Of a stretch of DNA of 64,000 bases, positions 7,999 through 15,390 are shown piece after piece. Under the pieces are notes generated by a model, which searched no databases, was not told the DNA's origin, and saw only the letters and a program-made list of their open reading frames with translations. Every line of letters starts with the position of its first letter. Position 1 is the stretch's first letter. The stretch comes from Segniliparus rugosus ATCC BAA-974. Lineage in GTDB: Bacteria > Actinomycetota > Actinomycetes > Mycobacteriales > Mycobacteriaceae. The translations under genes were made by a program, and so were the position numbers. Location: assembly GCF_000185725.2 (NCBI RefSeq), contig NZ_KI391953.1, forward strand, positions 1,955,038 through 2,019,037, given 5' to 3'.

Positions 7999-8412
7999 AT
8001 GGGTCGAGAGGTCAAAGAGATCTGGGACATCCGAGAAGTCGGAGACATCGGTGAGTTCATCCGGACTCAGCGGGAGCTGGCGCAGGTCTCGTTGCGCCAA
8101 TTGGCCCAACGGGCTGGGGTCAGCAATCCGTACCTCAGCCAGATCGAACGAGGTCTGCGGAACCCGTCCGCCCAAGTGATGGGGCAGATCGCAAAGGCTT
8201 TGCGGCTTTCGGCGGAGGCCTTGGGAACGCAGGCGGAGCTGCTGGCGGAGCGCGAGCCGAGCCGGGTGCGCGAGGCGGTGCTCGCGGACGAGTCGATCAC
8301 CGAACGGCAAAAAGAAGCGCTGGTCCAAGTGTACGAAGCGTTTGTCCAGGAGACCTCACGTGCGCGGGATCTCCTAAGAGATCAACCCAACCACCACAAC
8401 AAAGGAGATTGA
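7999..8412 (+). CDS. XRE-family transcriptional regulator (Rv0474-like)
   Basis: 137 residues. A Cro/C1-type helix-turn-helix covers about residues 18-75 (FIRTQRELAQVSLRQLAQRA, then SNPYLSQIERG as recognition helix). The C-terminal half is a helical tail that may mediate dimerisation. In M. tuberculosis the same gene (Rv0474) precedes hbhA. Here the hbhA start is one base after this stop, so the two are cotranscribed. The promoter carries repeated GCTAGC palindromes that overlap the core elements, suggesting autoregulation. Confidence 0.9.
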   Translation: MGREVKEIWDIREVGDIGEFIRTQRELAQVSLRQLAQRAGVSNPYLSQIERGLRNPSAQVMGQIAKALRLSAEALGTQAELLAEREPSRVREAVLADESITERQKEALVQVYEAFVQETSRARDLLRDQPNHHNKGD

Positions 8413-8413
8413 C

Positions 8414-8965
8414 ATGGCTGAGAAGACTGAGAAGAAGAGCACCCCGTCCCTCGACATCAAAGCCCCGTTCTACGCGGCGGTCGGCGTCGGCGACTTCGCG
8501 CTCGCCGCGGTGAACGACATCGTGGAGAAGATCCGCGAGACCGCAGAAAGCGCCACGAGCGAAGTGCTCGCGAAGGTCAACGAGGCGCGGGACAAGCACC
8601 TGCCGGAGAAGGGCGAGAAGGCCGAGCCGATCGGCGACATCCGCGACCTGGTCGCCAAGTTCTCGCCGGAAGAGCTGCGCAAGGTCGCCGAGGCGTACAG
8701 CAAAGTCGCCCTCGACATCTTCAACCTCCTCGCGGAGCGGGGCGAGGAGGCCACCAAACGTCTGCTCAAGCAGTCCGAGGTGCAGGACGTGAAGAAGGCC
8801 GTCGCGGACAAGGTGGACGAGGTCCGCGAGCTCACCGACGATGCGCTCGGCAAGGTCGCCAGCGGCACCCGCGCGCTCGGCGAGCAGGCGAGCAAGGGGA
8901 CCGGGACCGGCTCCACCACCCGCCGCTCCGCCGCAACGAAGAAGGCCGACTCCGCCGAGAAGTGA
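8414..8965 (+). CDS. hbhA: heparin-binding haemagglutinin
   Basis: 183 residues. HbhA is a surface adhesin that binds sulphated glycans through a Lys-rich C-terminal tail, with a long coiled-coil body. The body matches: AVGVGDFALAAVNDIVEKI near residue 20 (hydrophobic segment), then heptad-like helices to about residue 150. A strong AAAGGAG site sits at 8400-8406. Odd: the tail is short. The usual KKAAPAKKA-type repeats are missing and only TRRSAATKKADSAEK-like sequence remains. Heparin binding should be weaker or absent, and the protein may instead serve a lipid or membrane role. Confidence 0.93.
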   Translation: MAEKTEKKSTPSLDIKAPFYAAVGVGDFALAAVNDIVEKIRETAESATSEVLAKVNEARDKHLPEKGEKAEPIGDIRDLVAKFSPEELRKVAEAYSKVALDIFNLLAERGEEATKRLLKQSEVQDVKKAVADKVDEVRELTDDALGKVASGTRALGEQASKGTGTGSTTRRSAATKKADSAEK

Positions 8966-8977
8966 GCGAGGCGGGCC

Positions 8978-9030
8978 CGAACGCCGCAGGCTCTGGCCGT
9001 CGTCACGACGGCCAGAGCCTGCGGCGTTCG
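8978..9030. terminator. 53-nt perfect inverted repeat after hbhA
   Basis: Two perfectly complementary 26-nt arms (8978-9003 and 9005-9030) with a single central base. It is followed by TGGGTTTTGG, so it can serve as an intrinsic terminator for the hbhA operon. It ends 11 nt before the -10 box of the next gene, so it also insulates that promoter. Confidence 0.8.
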
Positions 9031-9040
9031 TGGGTTTTGG

Positions 9041-9046
9041 CATAAT
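9041..9046 (+). promoter_or_regulatory. -10 box CATAAT of alpha/beta hydrolase gene
   Basis: CATAAT, five of six matches to TATAAT, ends 7 nt before GTG 9054. There is no ribosome-binding site, so a leaderless mRNA is predicted. Confidence 0.5.
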
Positions 9047-9053
9047 CAGCGAT

Positions 9054-10106
9054 GTGAGTGCATTGCTTCGTCTGATCCGTTTCGCGCTCCCGCCTGTCGG
9101 CGCGCTCGCGTCGGTGGCAACTGGGGGATTGTTGTGGCCGGTCAAGCCCCAAACCCGCGCCGACTTCGCCCCGCCGAAGCACCCAGGGCGCGAGTCCTGG
9201 GTGGAGAGCACGGGCGGGGTGCGCCTGCGCGTGGTGGAGTACGGGCCGGCGGACGCGCCGCCGCTCGTCTTCGCCCACGGATGGACCTGCACCGCGGAGG
9301 TGTGGCTGCCGCAGGTGCACGCGCTCGCGGGGGAGTTCCGCGTGATCGCCTACGACCAGCGGGGGCACGGGCAGAGCGAGGGCGAATCGGGGCCGTTCCA
9401 CGTTGACCTGCTGGGCGACGACCTCTCCGCCGTGCTGGGCCACACGTTGCGCGAGGGCGAGCGGGCGGTCGTCGCGGGGCACAGCATGGGCGGCATGACG
9501 ATCATGTCCTGGGCCGCCCGTTACCCCGAGGAGGTGCCGCGCCGCGCGAAGTCGGTGGTGCTCACCGCCACGGCGGTGCGCGAGCTGCCCAGCAGGATCA
9601 AGATCCAGCCGTTGACGTTGTTCAGCTCGGCGGGGGAGGAGACCATGAAGAAGGCGGTGTCCGCCTTGAGCGCCGCGCTCTCGGCCCCGCTGAACCTGTG
9701 GCTGCTCCGCAGCGCGTGGGCGACGCGGTTCCTCGTCCGGCACAGCGTACTGTGCGCCGAGGCGAGCGACGCGGACGTGGACCGGACCGCCGAGATGGCC
9801 CTCACGTGCGCGCGTCGGTCGAGGGGCGGTTGGTTCCAGGTCTTGGCGTTCGCCGACCTCGTGGCGGGCCTGAGGAATCTGACCGTGCCGACGGTGGTGG
9901 TCGCGGGCCTGCAGGATCGCCTTCTGCCGGTGGAGCACAGCTACGAAATGGCGGCAGAGCTGGTCGAGACCGGCTGGCTGGAGCGGTTGGTCGTCGTGCC
10001 GGGGTCCGGCCATATGGTCCAGCTGGAGGCGACCGAGCAGTACAACGCGCTGCTGCGCGAGACCGCCCGGACTGCGTCCTCGGCGACAGCGGGAGCGGGG
10101 CGGTGA
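9054..10106 (+). CDS. alpha/beta hydrolase
   Basis: About 350 residues. A hydrophobic N-terminus (LIRFALPPVGALASVATGG) may be a membrane anchor or signal. The hydrolase core has VFAHGWTC (oxyanion loop) near residue 70, YDQRGHGQS near 100, the nucleophile elbow GHSMGGM near 145, an Asp in GLQDRLLP near 290, and the catalytic His in GSGHMVQLE near 320. Substrate unknown. Chosen start GTG 9054 sits 7 nt after CATAAT; the open frame upstream runs through the hbhA terminator and is not coding. Its stop overlaps the deoC GTG start. It occupies the place of Rv0476-0477 in M. tuberculosis. Confidence 0.85.
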   Translation: MSALLRLIRFALPPVGALASVATGGLLWPVKPQTRADFAPPKHPGRESWVESTGGVRLRVVEYGPADAPPLVFAHGWTCTAEVWLPQVHALAGEFRVIAYDQRGHGQSEGESGPFHVDLLGDDLSAVLGHTLREGERAVVAGHSMGGMTIMSWAARYPEEVPRRAKSVVLTATAVRELPSRIKIQPLTLFSSAGEETMKKAVSALSAALSAPLNLWLLRSAWATRFLVRHSVLCAEASDADVDRTAEMALTCARRSRGGWFQVLAFADLVAGLRNLTVPTVVVAGLQDRLLPVEHSYEMAAELVETGWLERLVVVPGSGHMVQLEATEQYNALLRETARTASSATAGAGR

Positions 10107-10777
10107 GCGGGCTGCGGCGCGCGGATGTCGCCGCGATGGTGGAGCACACGCTGCTCAAGCCGGAAGCGCTCGCGGAGCACGCAGCGCAGACTGTGGCAGA
10201 AGCGCAAGCGCTGGGCGTGCTCGGCGTGTGCCTCTCGCCGTCCGTACTGCCGGTCGAGGCGCAGGGGCTTGTGCTGGTCACGGTGGTGGGCTTCCCATCC
10301 GGACGGCACCACGCCGAGATCAAGGCCGCCGAAGCGGCGCTCGCCGCCCGTCAGGGGGCGCAGGAGATCGATATGGTCGTCGACCTTTCGAACCCGCTCG
10401 TCGGCGACTACGAGTCGGTGGAGCGCGAGGTCGCCCTGGTGCGCGCGGCCTGCGGCGACGCGCTGCTCAAGGTGATCATCGAGTCGGAGGCGCTGCTCAC
10501 GCTGGCCCCGGACGGCGCGAGCGCGGTGACCGAGACCTCACGGGCGGTGGAACGCGGCGGCGCGGAGTTCGTGAAGACTTCGACGGGTTTTCACCCCGCG
10601 GGAGGGGCAAGCGTCGCGGCTGTCTCGCTGATGTCGGCCGCGGTCAGCTCGCGGGTGCGGGTGAAAGCAAGCGGAGGGATCCGCACCGCGGAGCAGGCTC
10701 GCGCGCTGATCGAGGCCGGGGCGCACCGCCTCGGCTTGTCGGGGTCGCGCGCCGTCCTCGACGGGTTCCCCGTGTGA
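10103..10777 (+). CDS. deoC: deoxyribose-phosphate aldolase
   Basis: 224 residues, normal length. Cleaves 2-deoxyribose-5-phosphate to acetaldehyde and glyceraldehyde-3-phosphate in deoxynucleoside salvage. Markers: HTLLKPEA near the N-terminus, EIDMVVDL near residue 90 (catalytic Asp), the Schiff-base Lys in FVKTSTGF near residue 160, and the second catalytic Lys in VKASGGIRT near 190. GTG start overlaps the previous stop, so it is coupled to the hydrolase. A strong terminator follows. Equivalent to Rv0478 in the same neighbourhood. Confidence 0.96.
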   Translation: MSGLRRADVAAMVEHTLLKPEALAEHAAQTVAEAQALGVLGVCLSPSVLPVEAQGLVLVTVVGFPSGRHHAEIKAAEAALAARQGAQEIDMVVDLSNPLVGDYESVEREVALVRAACGDALLKVIIESEALLTLAPDGASAVTETSRAVERGGAEFVKTSTGFHPAGGASVAAVSLMSAAVSSRVRVKASGGIRTAEQARALIEAGAHRLGLSGSRAVLDGFPV

Positions 10778-10796
10778 ACGCTCGCCTGAGGGCGAA

Positions 10797-10836
10797 GAGA
10801 AAAGGAGCCCCGCCGGTCGGCGGGGCTCCTTTTCTC
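10797..10836. terminator. bidirectional intrinsic terminator between deoC and lipid-binding protein gene
   Basis: Perfect 19-bp stem (10797-10815 with 10818-10836) and a 2-nt centre. The left arm starts GAGAAAAGG and the right arm ends CCTTTTCTC, so an A/T-rich tract lies on each side of a GC core. It is placed between two convergent genes and can work in both directions. Confidence 0.85.
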
Positions 10837-10856
10837 ATTCTCTTCGCTCTCGCTGG

Positions 10857-12200
10857 TCACTCCAGCCAGCGCAGCGCGGAGCACTTGGTCCCCTTCACGA
10901 GGGGAGCGTCGTCCGCGTAGAACTGGAAGACAATCGAGTCCTGCTTGACCTGCACGGATTTCGCCTTCAGCCCCATGGGGTAGCTCGCGACCTTCTTTGC
11001 GACCTGTTCGATGGCGGGCCGGGCGATCGAGTTCGCGAAGCCGGACACGTCGAACCCGATGAAGTTATGGGCCTCGGGCAGGTCGATGCTCTTGATCCTG
11101 ATCTGCAAGTTGTGCTGCTTGTCGACCTCCGGCTGCACGATGATGACGGCACGGGCCTGGAGGATGCCGATCTTGCCGTTCACGTCGATGTCGAACTGGT
11201 TGTGCTCCGGATCGAGCTTGACCGAGTTGACGGAGGTGATCGGGGATTCGGTCTGGCCAGGGTCCTTCAAGTCCCGGTTGGCCAAGGTCTGCCGGATCCC
11301 TTCGGCGGTCCACGTGACTTGAGTGGTCATGTGGCCGACGGAGCCGCCGCCTTTGGTGACGTGCACGTCTTCCAGGTGGGCGATGATGTCCAGCCCTTTG
11401 ATGGCCTCTTTGAGCTGCACCTCGCCGTTGCGGTCGTACTTGTCCACCGCGCTGTTCTTCGCGTCCACCGAAAGGTAGGGGATTTCGTGGTCGAGCAGGC
11501 TCGCGAGCAGGAACTTGCTGTGGTCGTAGTCGACCTTTGCCTTCGTGTGCAGCACGTTCTCCGCAGCCTCGTCGGCGCACACGGCGAGCAGGTGGCGGGC
11601 GACCAGCTCGCCTCCGAGCACCCCGACGACGCCGAGCAGCAGCAGGACGACAAGGCTGAGCACAGCGGTCTTCAGCCCGAATCTCGACGGCCGAGAGCCA
11701 GGCGCGGCTCCGGGCTCGTCGTCCGCGTCATGCCCCTTCGAGGAAGCCCCGCCGGTCGTGACGGCGGCGGCTCCGGCTGCGGCCGGCGGGAGCACGGCCG
11801 TCTCGTCGGAAACGCTTTGCTCGGCCTGGTCCGGCTCTCTCCGGCCTTGCTCGGCGACAGGCAGCTCCGTCGTGGCTTCGGTCGGTGCGGGGGCGGGGAG
11901 TTCTTCGGTCAGGTCCGCCCCCTCTGGCTCGACGGCGGGCAGGACGGTCGTCTCGTCCGCCACGTCGCGCTCCGCCGGGGGAGGTTCGGAGCCGAGGCCG
12001 GCGGGATCGTGTTCGACGGCAGGCAGGACGGTTGTCTCGTCGTCTGCGGCGGGCAGGACGGTCGTCTCGTCGTCTGCGGCGGGCAGTTTCTCCGTCGGCG
12101 GCTCTTCCTGCGCATCGCTCTCGGGACGTTCGACGTCCTCGCTCGCGCTGGAGCTGTGCTCTGTTGGCTCTTTCGGATCGGAATCGTTCGACTGGCTCAT
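10857..12200 (-). CDS. LmeA-family (DUF2993) membrane protein with ETTVLP repeats
   Basis: 447 residues, longer than usual because of the N-terminal region. Residues 1-170 are acidic and disordered, with repeated motifs DETTVLPA (three near-exact copies) and variants ATTELP and DETAVLP. A TM helix (starts TAVLSLVVLLLLG) follows near residue 180. The rest is a DUF2993 domain, which in LmeA binds phospholipids in the periplasm. Matches Rv0479c by position. The thymidine-rich repeats resemble the ETTS phospho-site of GarA, so Ser/Thr kinase control is possible (inference). It follows the nitrilase gene by 4 nt. Confidence 0.8.
   Translation of the reverse strand: MSQSNDSDPKEPTEHSSSASEDVERPESDAQEEPPTEKLPAADDETTVLPAADDETTVLPAVEHDPAGLGSEPPPAERDVADETTVLPAVEPEGADLTEELPAPAPTEATTELPVAEQGRREPDQAEQSVSDETAVLPPAAAGAAAVTTGGASSKGHDADDEPGAAPGSRPSRFGLKTAVLSLVVLLLLGVVGVLGGELVARHLLAVCADEAAENVLHTKAKVDYDHSKFLLASLLDHEIPYLSVDAKNSAVDKYDRNGEVQLKEAIKGLDIIAHLEDVHVTKGGGSVGHMTTQVTWTAEGIRQTLANRDLKDPGQTESPITSVNSVKLDPEHNQFDIDVNGKIGILQARAVIIVQPEVDKQHNLQIRIKSIDLPEAHNFIGFDVSGFANSIARPAIEQVAKKVASYPMGLKAKSVQVKQDSIVFQFYADDAPLVKGTKCSALRWLE
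12022..12081 (-). repeat. 30-bp tandem repeat encoding ETTVLP units
   Basis: Two adjacent 30-bp copies (12022-12051 and 12052-12081) differ at one base. Each encodes ten residues including DDETTVLP. A third, more diverged copy lies near 11938-11965. Confidence 0.85.
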
Positions 12201-12204
12201 CGAG

Positions 12205-13026
12205 TCAGCACTTTACCAGTGCTCGCTGGAGGGGGTTCCGCTTGAGAACAGGCAGCGCGGTCCGCGCCTGGTCGACGACGTCAAGATCGATTTCGACGAC
12301 GAGCAATTCTGGCGCGGCTCCGGCCTCCCCGACCACTTCGCCGAACGGCGAGACGACGCGGCTGAACCCGATCCCCCTCGGCGCGGACGAGTCCGCCGCC
12401 GCCGCTCCGGGATCCGCCTGGCCGCAGGCGAGCACGTAGGAGGTGCTGTCCAACGCGCGGGCCGCCGTCAGCAGGCGCCACTGTTCGAGTTTGCGCGGCC
12501 CCGAGCCCCAGGAGGCGCTGACCACGAGCGCGTGCGCGCCGAGCCGGGCCAGCTCCTGGTACAGCCAGGGGAAGCGCACGTCGTAGCACGTTGTGAGCCC
12601 GATCCTCGCCGGACCGAGGTCGAACACCACCAGGTCGCTCCCCGCCTCCACGGTGCGGGACTCGAGGAATCCCAGCGCGTCGAAGAGGTGGATTTTGTCG
12701 TAGGGCCAGACCTGCGCGCCGTCGGTGGCGATCAGGGTGTTGCGCACCTTGCCCTCTCCCGCTTCGGCGGGGGAGAACATGCCGACGACGATGGCGACGC
12801 CGAGTTCGGCTGCGAGCGCGCGGATCTGCGCCGCCCACGGCCCGTCCACCGGCTCGGCGACCGGGGCGAGCGGTTCGCCGAAGCACCGCATGCCCGCCTC
12901 TGGGAAGACCACGAGCTGCGCGCCGCGCGCCTTGGCGGCGCGGGCGCTCTCCGCGATGAGCGCCGCATTGGCGGCGGGATCGGGCCCGGAGGAGATCTGC
13001 GCCAGCGCGACGCGCAACAGGGCCAT
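12205..13026 (-). CDS. nitrilase-superfamily carbon-nitrogen hydrolase
   Basis: 273 residues, typical for the Nit/amidase group. Hydrolyses a C-N bond; members of this branch often act on damaged small molecules such as deaminated glutathione. The Glu-Lys-Cys triad is visible: Glu in VFPEAGM near residue 43, Lys in YDKIHLFD near 110, Cys in TTCYDVRFP near 147. Corresponds to Rv0480c by position. It lies between a DUF2505 gene (4-nt gap upstream) and the lipid-binding protein gene (4-nt gap downstream), forming a three-gene operon. Confidence 0.9.
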   Translation of the reverse strand: MALLRVALAQISSGPDPAANAALIAESARAAKARGAQLVVFPEAGMRCFGEPLAPVAEPVDGPWAAQIRALAAELGVAIVVGMFSPAEAGEGKVRNTLIATDGAQVWPYDKIHLFDALGFLESRTVEAGSDLVVFDLGPARIGLTTCYDVRFPWLYQELARLGAHALVVSASWGSGPRKLEQWRLLTAARALDSTSYVLACGQADPGAAAADSSAPRGIGFSRVVSPFGEVVGEAGAAPELLVVEIDLDVVDQARTALPVLKRNPLQRALVKC

Positions 13027-13030
13027 CAGC

Positions 13031-13693
13031 TCACCAGGTCTGGATGATGTCGGCCGCGCTCTGCGCGAGGCGCTGCGCGGCCGTCCTCGGGTCGTCCTCC
13101 GAGGGGCGCCAGCCGTTGTAGAAAGCGTCCACTTCCTCCTGGGTCCAGGCGGGCGGGCGCGGCGAGAGCCACTGGCACAGGTACTCGGCCTCGCCCCGGA
13201 CCAGCTCTTTGAGGTTCACCAGGATGAGCTGCTCGAGCTTGGGCCCGAGGACCGGCACGAACACCCGGATGTTCATGCTCCTGCGGATGAGCGTCCCGCC
13301 GGAGCCGTTGTCGACCAGGCCGACGCCGCTCTCCCGCATCGTGAGCGTGCCGCCGAACTTGCCCGGCGCGGCGGGCACCGAGGCGGAGAAGGCTCCGTTG
13401 TTCCCGTCCTCGTCCGCGAGCCCCGGCCGCAGGAATTTCTCCTTGCGGGTGATGTGCATGTCCACCTTCATGATCGACTTGGCGATCGGCGGGAGGTACT
13501 CGCGCGGCAGCTTCTGCTTGACCTCGATTTCGACGTAGTCGTCGGTCTTCTCGAAGCTCACGACCTCCGACTTGTCGGTGAGCTGCAGCCACAGCTGCAT
13601 CAGGTCGTCCCAGAATTGCTGGTCGGAGAGGCCTTCGAAGACCCGCTCGGGAGGATGCCGGTACCGGACGGGGAGATGCAAGGTACGTGCCAT
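13031..13693 (-). CDS. DUF2505 family protein A
   Basis: 220 residues. DUF2505 proteins have a START/SRPBCC-like fold and no known activity. Markers: a beta-rich body with HPPERVFEGLSDQQFWDDL at the N-terminus and KLEQLILVNLKELVRGE near residue 165. The C-terminal ~35 residues (WTQEEVDAFYNGWRPSEDD) extend beyond the paralog that follows. First gene of a likely operon with the nitrilase and DUF2993 genes. ATG start; a TAAGCT box lies 9 nt upstream. Confidence 0.85.
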   Translation of the reverse strand: MARTLHLPVRYRHPPERVFEGLSDQQFWDDLMQLWLQLTDKSEVVSFEKTDDYVEIEVKQKLPREYLPPIAKSIMKVDMHITRKEKFLRPGLADEDGNNGAFSASVPAAPGKFGGTLTMRESGVGLVDNGSGGTLIRRSMNIRVFVPVLGPKLEQLILVNLKELVRGEAEYLCQWLSPRPPAWTQEEVDAFYNGWRPSEDDPRTAAQRLAQSAADIIQTW

Positions 13694-13734
13694 AGTGCTT
13701 GTAGCTTACTACTGCGCCCGTAGGGGGAACTGGC

Positions 13735-14253
13735 CTAGTGCTCGGCCAACCAGGCGGTGGTGAAGTCGCGCTCTTTGTCGAGAAGCTCCACGACCTGGCC
13801 GGAGAGGTTGGACTCGATCTTCGCGCCGAGGAACGGGATGCTCACCTTCACCTCGCCGGTGTAGCTCACAGCGGAGCCGCCGCCGGTCGAGGTGAGCTTG
13901 CCCTCGCCGCGCACGCGCGCGGGGGTGCCGGGGACGCTGACGGTGTACCAGCCGACGGCGTTGCCGTCCTTGAGCGGGCTCCAGTGCTCGCTGCGCTCGA
14001 TGACCAGGTCGCCGCTGCGGATCTTCGCGATCATCGGCGGAAGCTCGTCGGCGGGGATGATGTGGCTGGAGCGGACCGAGAACCAGCCTTCTTCCACGGG
14101 CTCCCCGTCCGGGTCGGGCCCGAACGCGAGGGTCGAGCCCTCGCCGCCGACCTCGTTGATCCGGTCCGTCCAGTAGGCCTGGCTGGTCAATACGTCGTGC
14201 AACCGTTTCGAGTCGACAGAGAACTCGGCGGAATAGTCAATAGGTGTCGCCAC
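13735..14253 (-). CDS. DUF2505 family protein B (Rv0481c-like)
   Basis: 172 residues, GTG start. The same family as the next gene downstream but only weakly similar: it shares the N-terminal hydrophobic-pocket pattern (SVDSKRLHDVLTSQAYW) and the C-terminal helix (GAKIESNLSGQVVELLDKE). Matches Rv0481c by position. Function unknown; the fold suggests binding of a hydrophobic ligand. Divergent from murB, with a minus-strand TAGCCT box 6 nt before the start. Confidence 0.85.
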   Translation of the reverse strand: MATPIDYSAEFSVDSKRLHDVLTSQAYWTDRINEVGGEGSTLAFGPDPDGEPVEEGWFSVRSSHIIPADELPPMIAKIRSGDLVIERSEHWSPLKDGNAVGWYTVSVPGTPARVRGEGKLTSTGGGSAVSYTGEVKVSIPFLGAKIESNLSGQVVELLDKERDFTTAWLAEH

Positions 14254-14259
14254 TAGGGC

Positions 14260-14269
14260 AGGCTACCGT
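14260..14269. promoter_or_regulatory. overlapping divergent -10 boxes, DUF2505 B / murB
   Basis: TAGCCT on the minus strand (14265-14260) lies 6 nt before GTG 14253. TACCGT on the plus strand (14264-14269) lies 8 nt before ATG 14278. They share two base pairs, and both predict leaderless transcripts. Confidence 0.6.
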
Positions 14270-14277
14270 GTTCAGTC

Positions 14278-15375
14278 ATGGAAAGCGCGCAGCTCCCCCG
14301 AAAATTGGCCGATCTTGGCGCTCTGACGCGCAAGGACGCGACGTTCGCGCAGCTCACAACCTTGCGGGTGGGCGGGTCGATCGGGCTGCTCGTGGACTGC
14401 CCCGACCGGGAGATCGTGTTCGGGGCCGTCAAGGAGCTCGCGGACGCGCAGGTGCCGACGATCCACCTCGGCGGCGGCAGCAACCTGGTGGCTCCGGACG
14501 AGGGCTGGCCGGGCGCGGTGCTGCGCGTGACGAGCGAAGGGCTCTCCAGCGCGCTCGACTCGGACGGAGCCCTGGTGCTCGCGGACGCGGGGGTCCGCTG
14601 GGACGACCTCGTCGCGTTCGCCGTCGAGTCGGGGCTCGGCGGGCTGGAGTGCTTGTCCGGCATCCCCGGCAACGTGGGGGCGAGCGTGAAGCAGAACATC
14701 GGCGCGTACGGCTCCCAGCTCTCCGACTGCCTTGTCGAGGCCGAGCTGTGGAACTGGAGCACCGGGGAGCACCGCTGGGCCTCGGCGGAAAGCTTGCGCT
14801 TGGGCTATCGCTCCTCGGCGATCCGGCACGAGGAGTGCGTCGTCGTGCTGACGCTGCGCCTGCGGCTGACCTCGGACGGGCTGTCCGCGCCGATCCGCTA
14901 CCGGGAGCTTGCTTCGGCGGTCGGGGTCCGAGAAGGCGAGCGCGCGCCGGCGCGGGAGGTCAGGGACGCGGTGCTGTCCTTGCGGGCGGGCAAGGGGATG
15001 CTGCTGGACGAGGGCGACCACGACACCTGGAGCACCGGATCGTTCTTCGTGAACCCGGTGCTGCCGCTGGACGAGGCCGAGCGGCTGTTCCCTCGGGCGA
15101 AGCGCCCCGAGCGCATGCCTTGGTTCGTGGAGGGGGAGCAGGTGAAGCTCTCGGCGGCCTGGCTCATCGAACACGCCGGGTTCGGCAAGGGCTTCCCCGG
15201 CGAGGACGCGCCGGCGCGGCTGTCCGTCAAGCACACGCTTGCGATCACGAACCGGGGCGCGGCAACCTCGGCGGACGTGCTGACGTTGGCCGGGCGAGTC
15301 CGCGCGGGGGTGCGGGAGGCGTTCGGCGTGCGTTTGGAGCCCGAGCCGATCATCCTCGGCAAAGGCCTCGACTAG
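14278..15375 (+). CDS. murB: UDP-N-acetylmuramate dehydrogenase
   Basis: 365 residues. Reduces UDP-GlcNAc-enolpyruvate to UDP-MurNAc with FAD and NADPH, in the cytoplasm. FAD-binding elements: TLRVGG near residue 23, LGGGSNLVAPDEG near 65, and GLECLSGIPGNVGASVKQNI near 125. Tyr in SSAIRHEE context, then the catalytic Ser/Glu region STGSFFVNPVL near 255 and AAWLIEHAGFGKGF near 300. Orthologue of Rv0482 in its conserved position. Leaderless start predicted from TACCGT. It meets the convergent alcohol dehydrogenase gene 15 nt downstream. Confidence 0.97.
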   Translation: MESAQLPRKLADLGALTRKDATFAQLTTLRVGGSIGLLVDCPDREIVFGAVKELADAQVPTIHLGGGSNLVAPDEGWPGAVLRVTSEGLSSALDSDGALVLADAGVRWDDLVAFAVESGLGGLECLSGIPGNVGASVKQNIGAYGSQLSDCLVEAELWNWSTGEHRWASAESLRLGYRSSAIRHEECVVVLTLRLRLTSDGLSAPIRYRELASAVGVREGERAPAREVRDAVLSLRAGKGMLLDEGDHDTWSTGSFFVNPVLPLDEAERLFPRAKRPERMPWFVEGEQVKLSAAWLIEHAGFGKGFPGEDAPARLSVKHTLAITNRGAATSADVLTLAGRVRAGVREAFGVRLEPEPIILGKGLD

Positions 15376-15390
15376 TTTTGCTCGGCCCCG

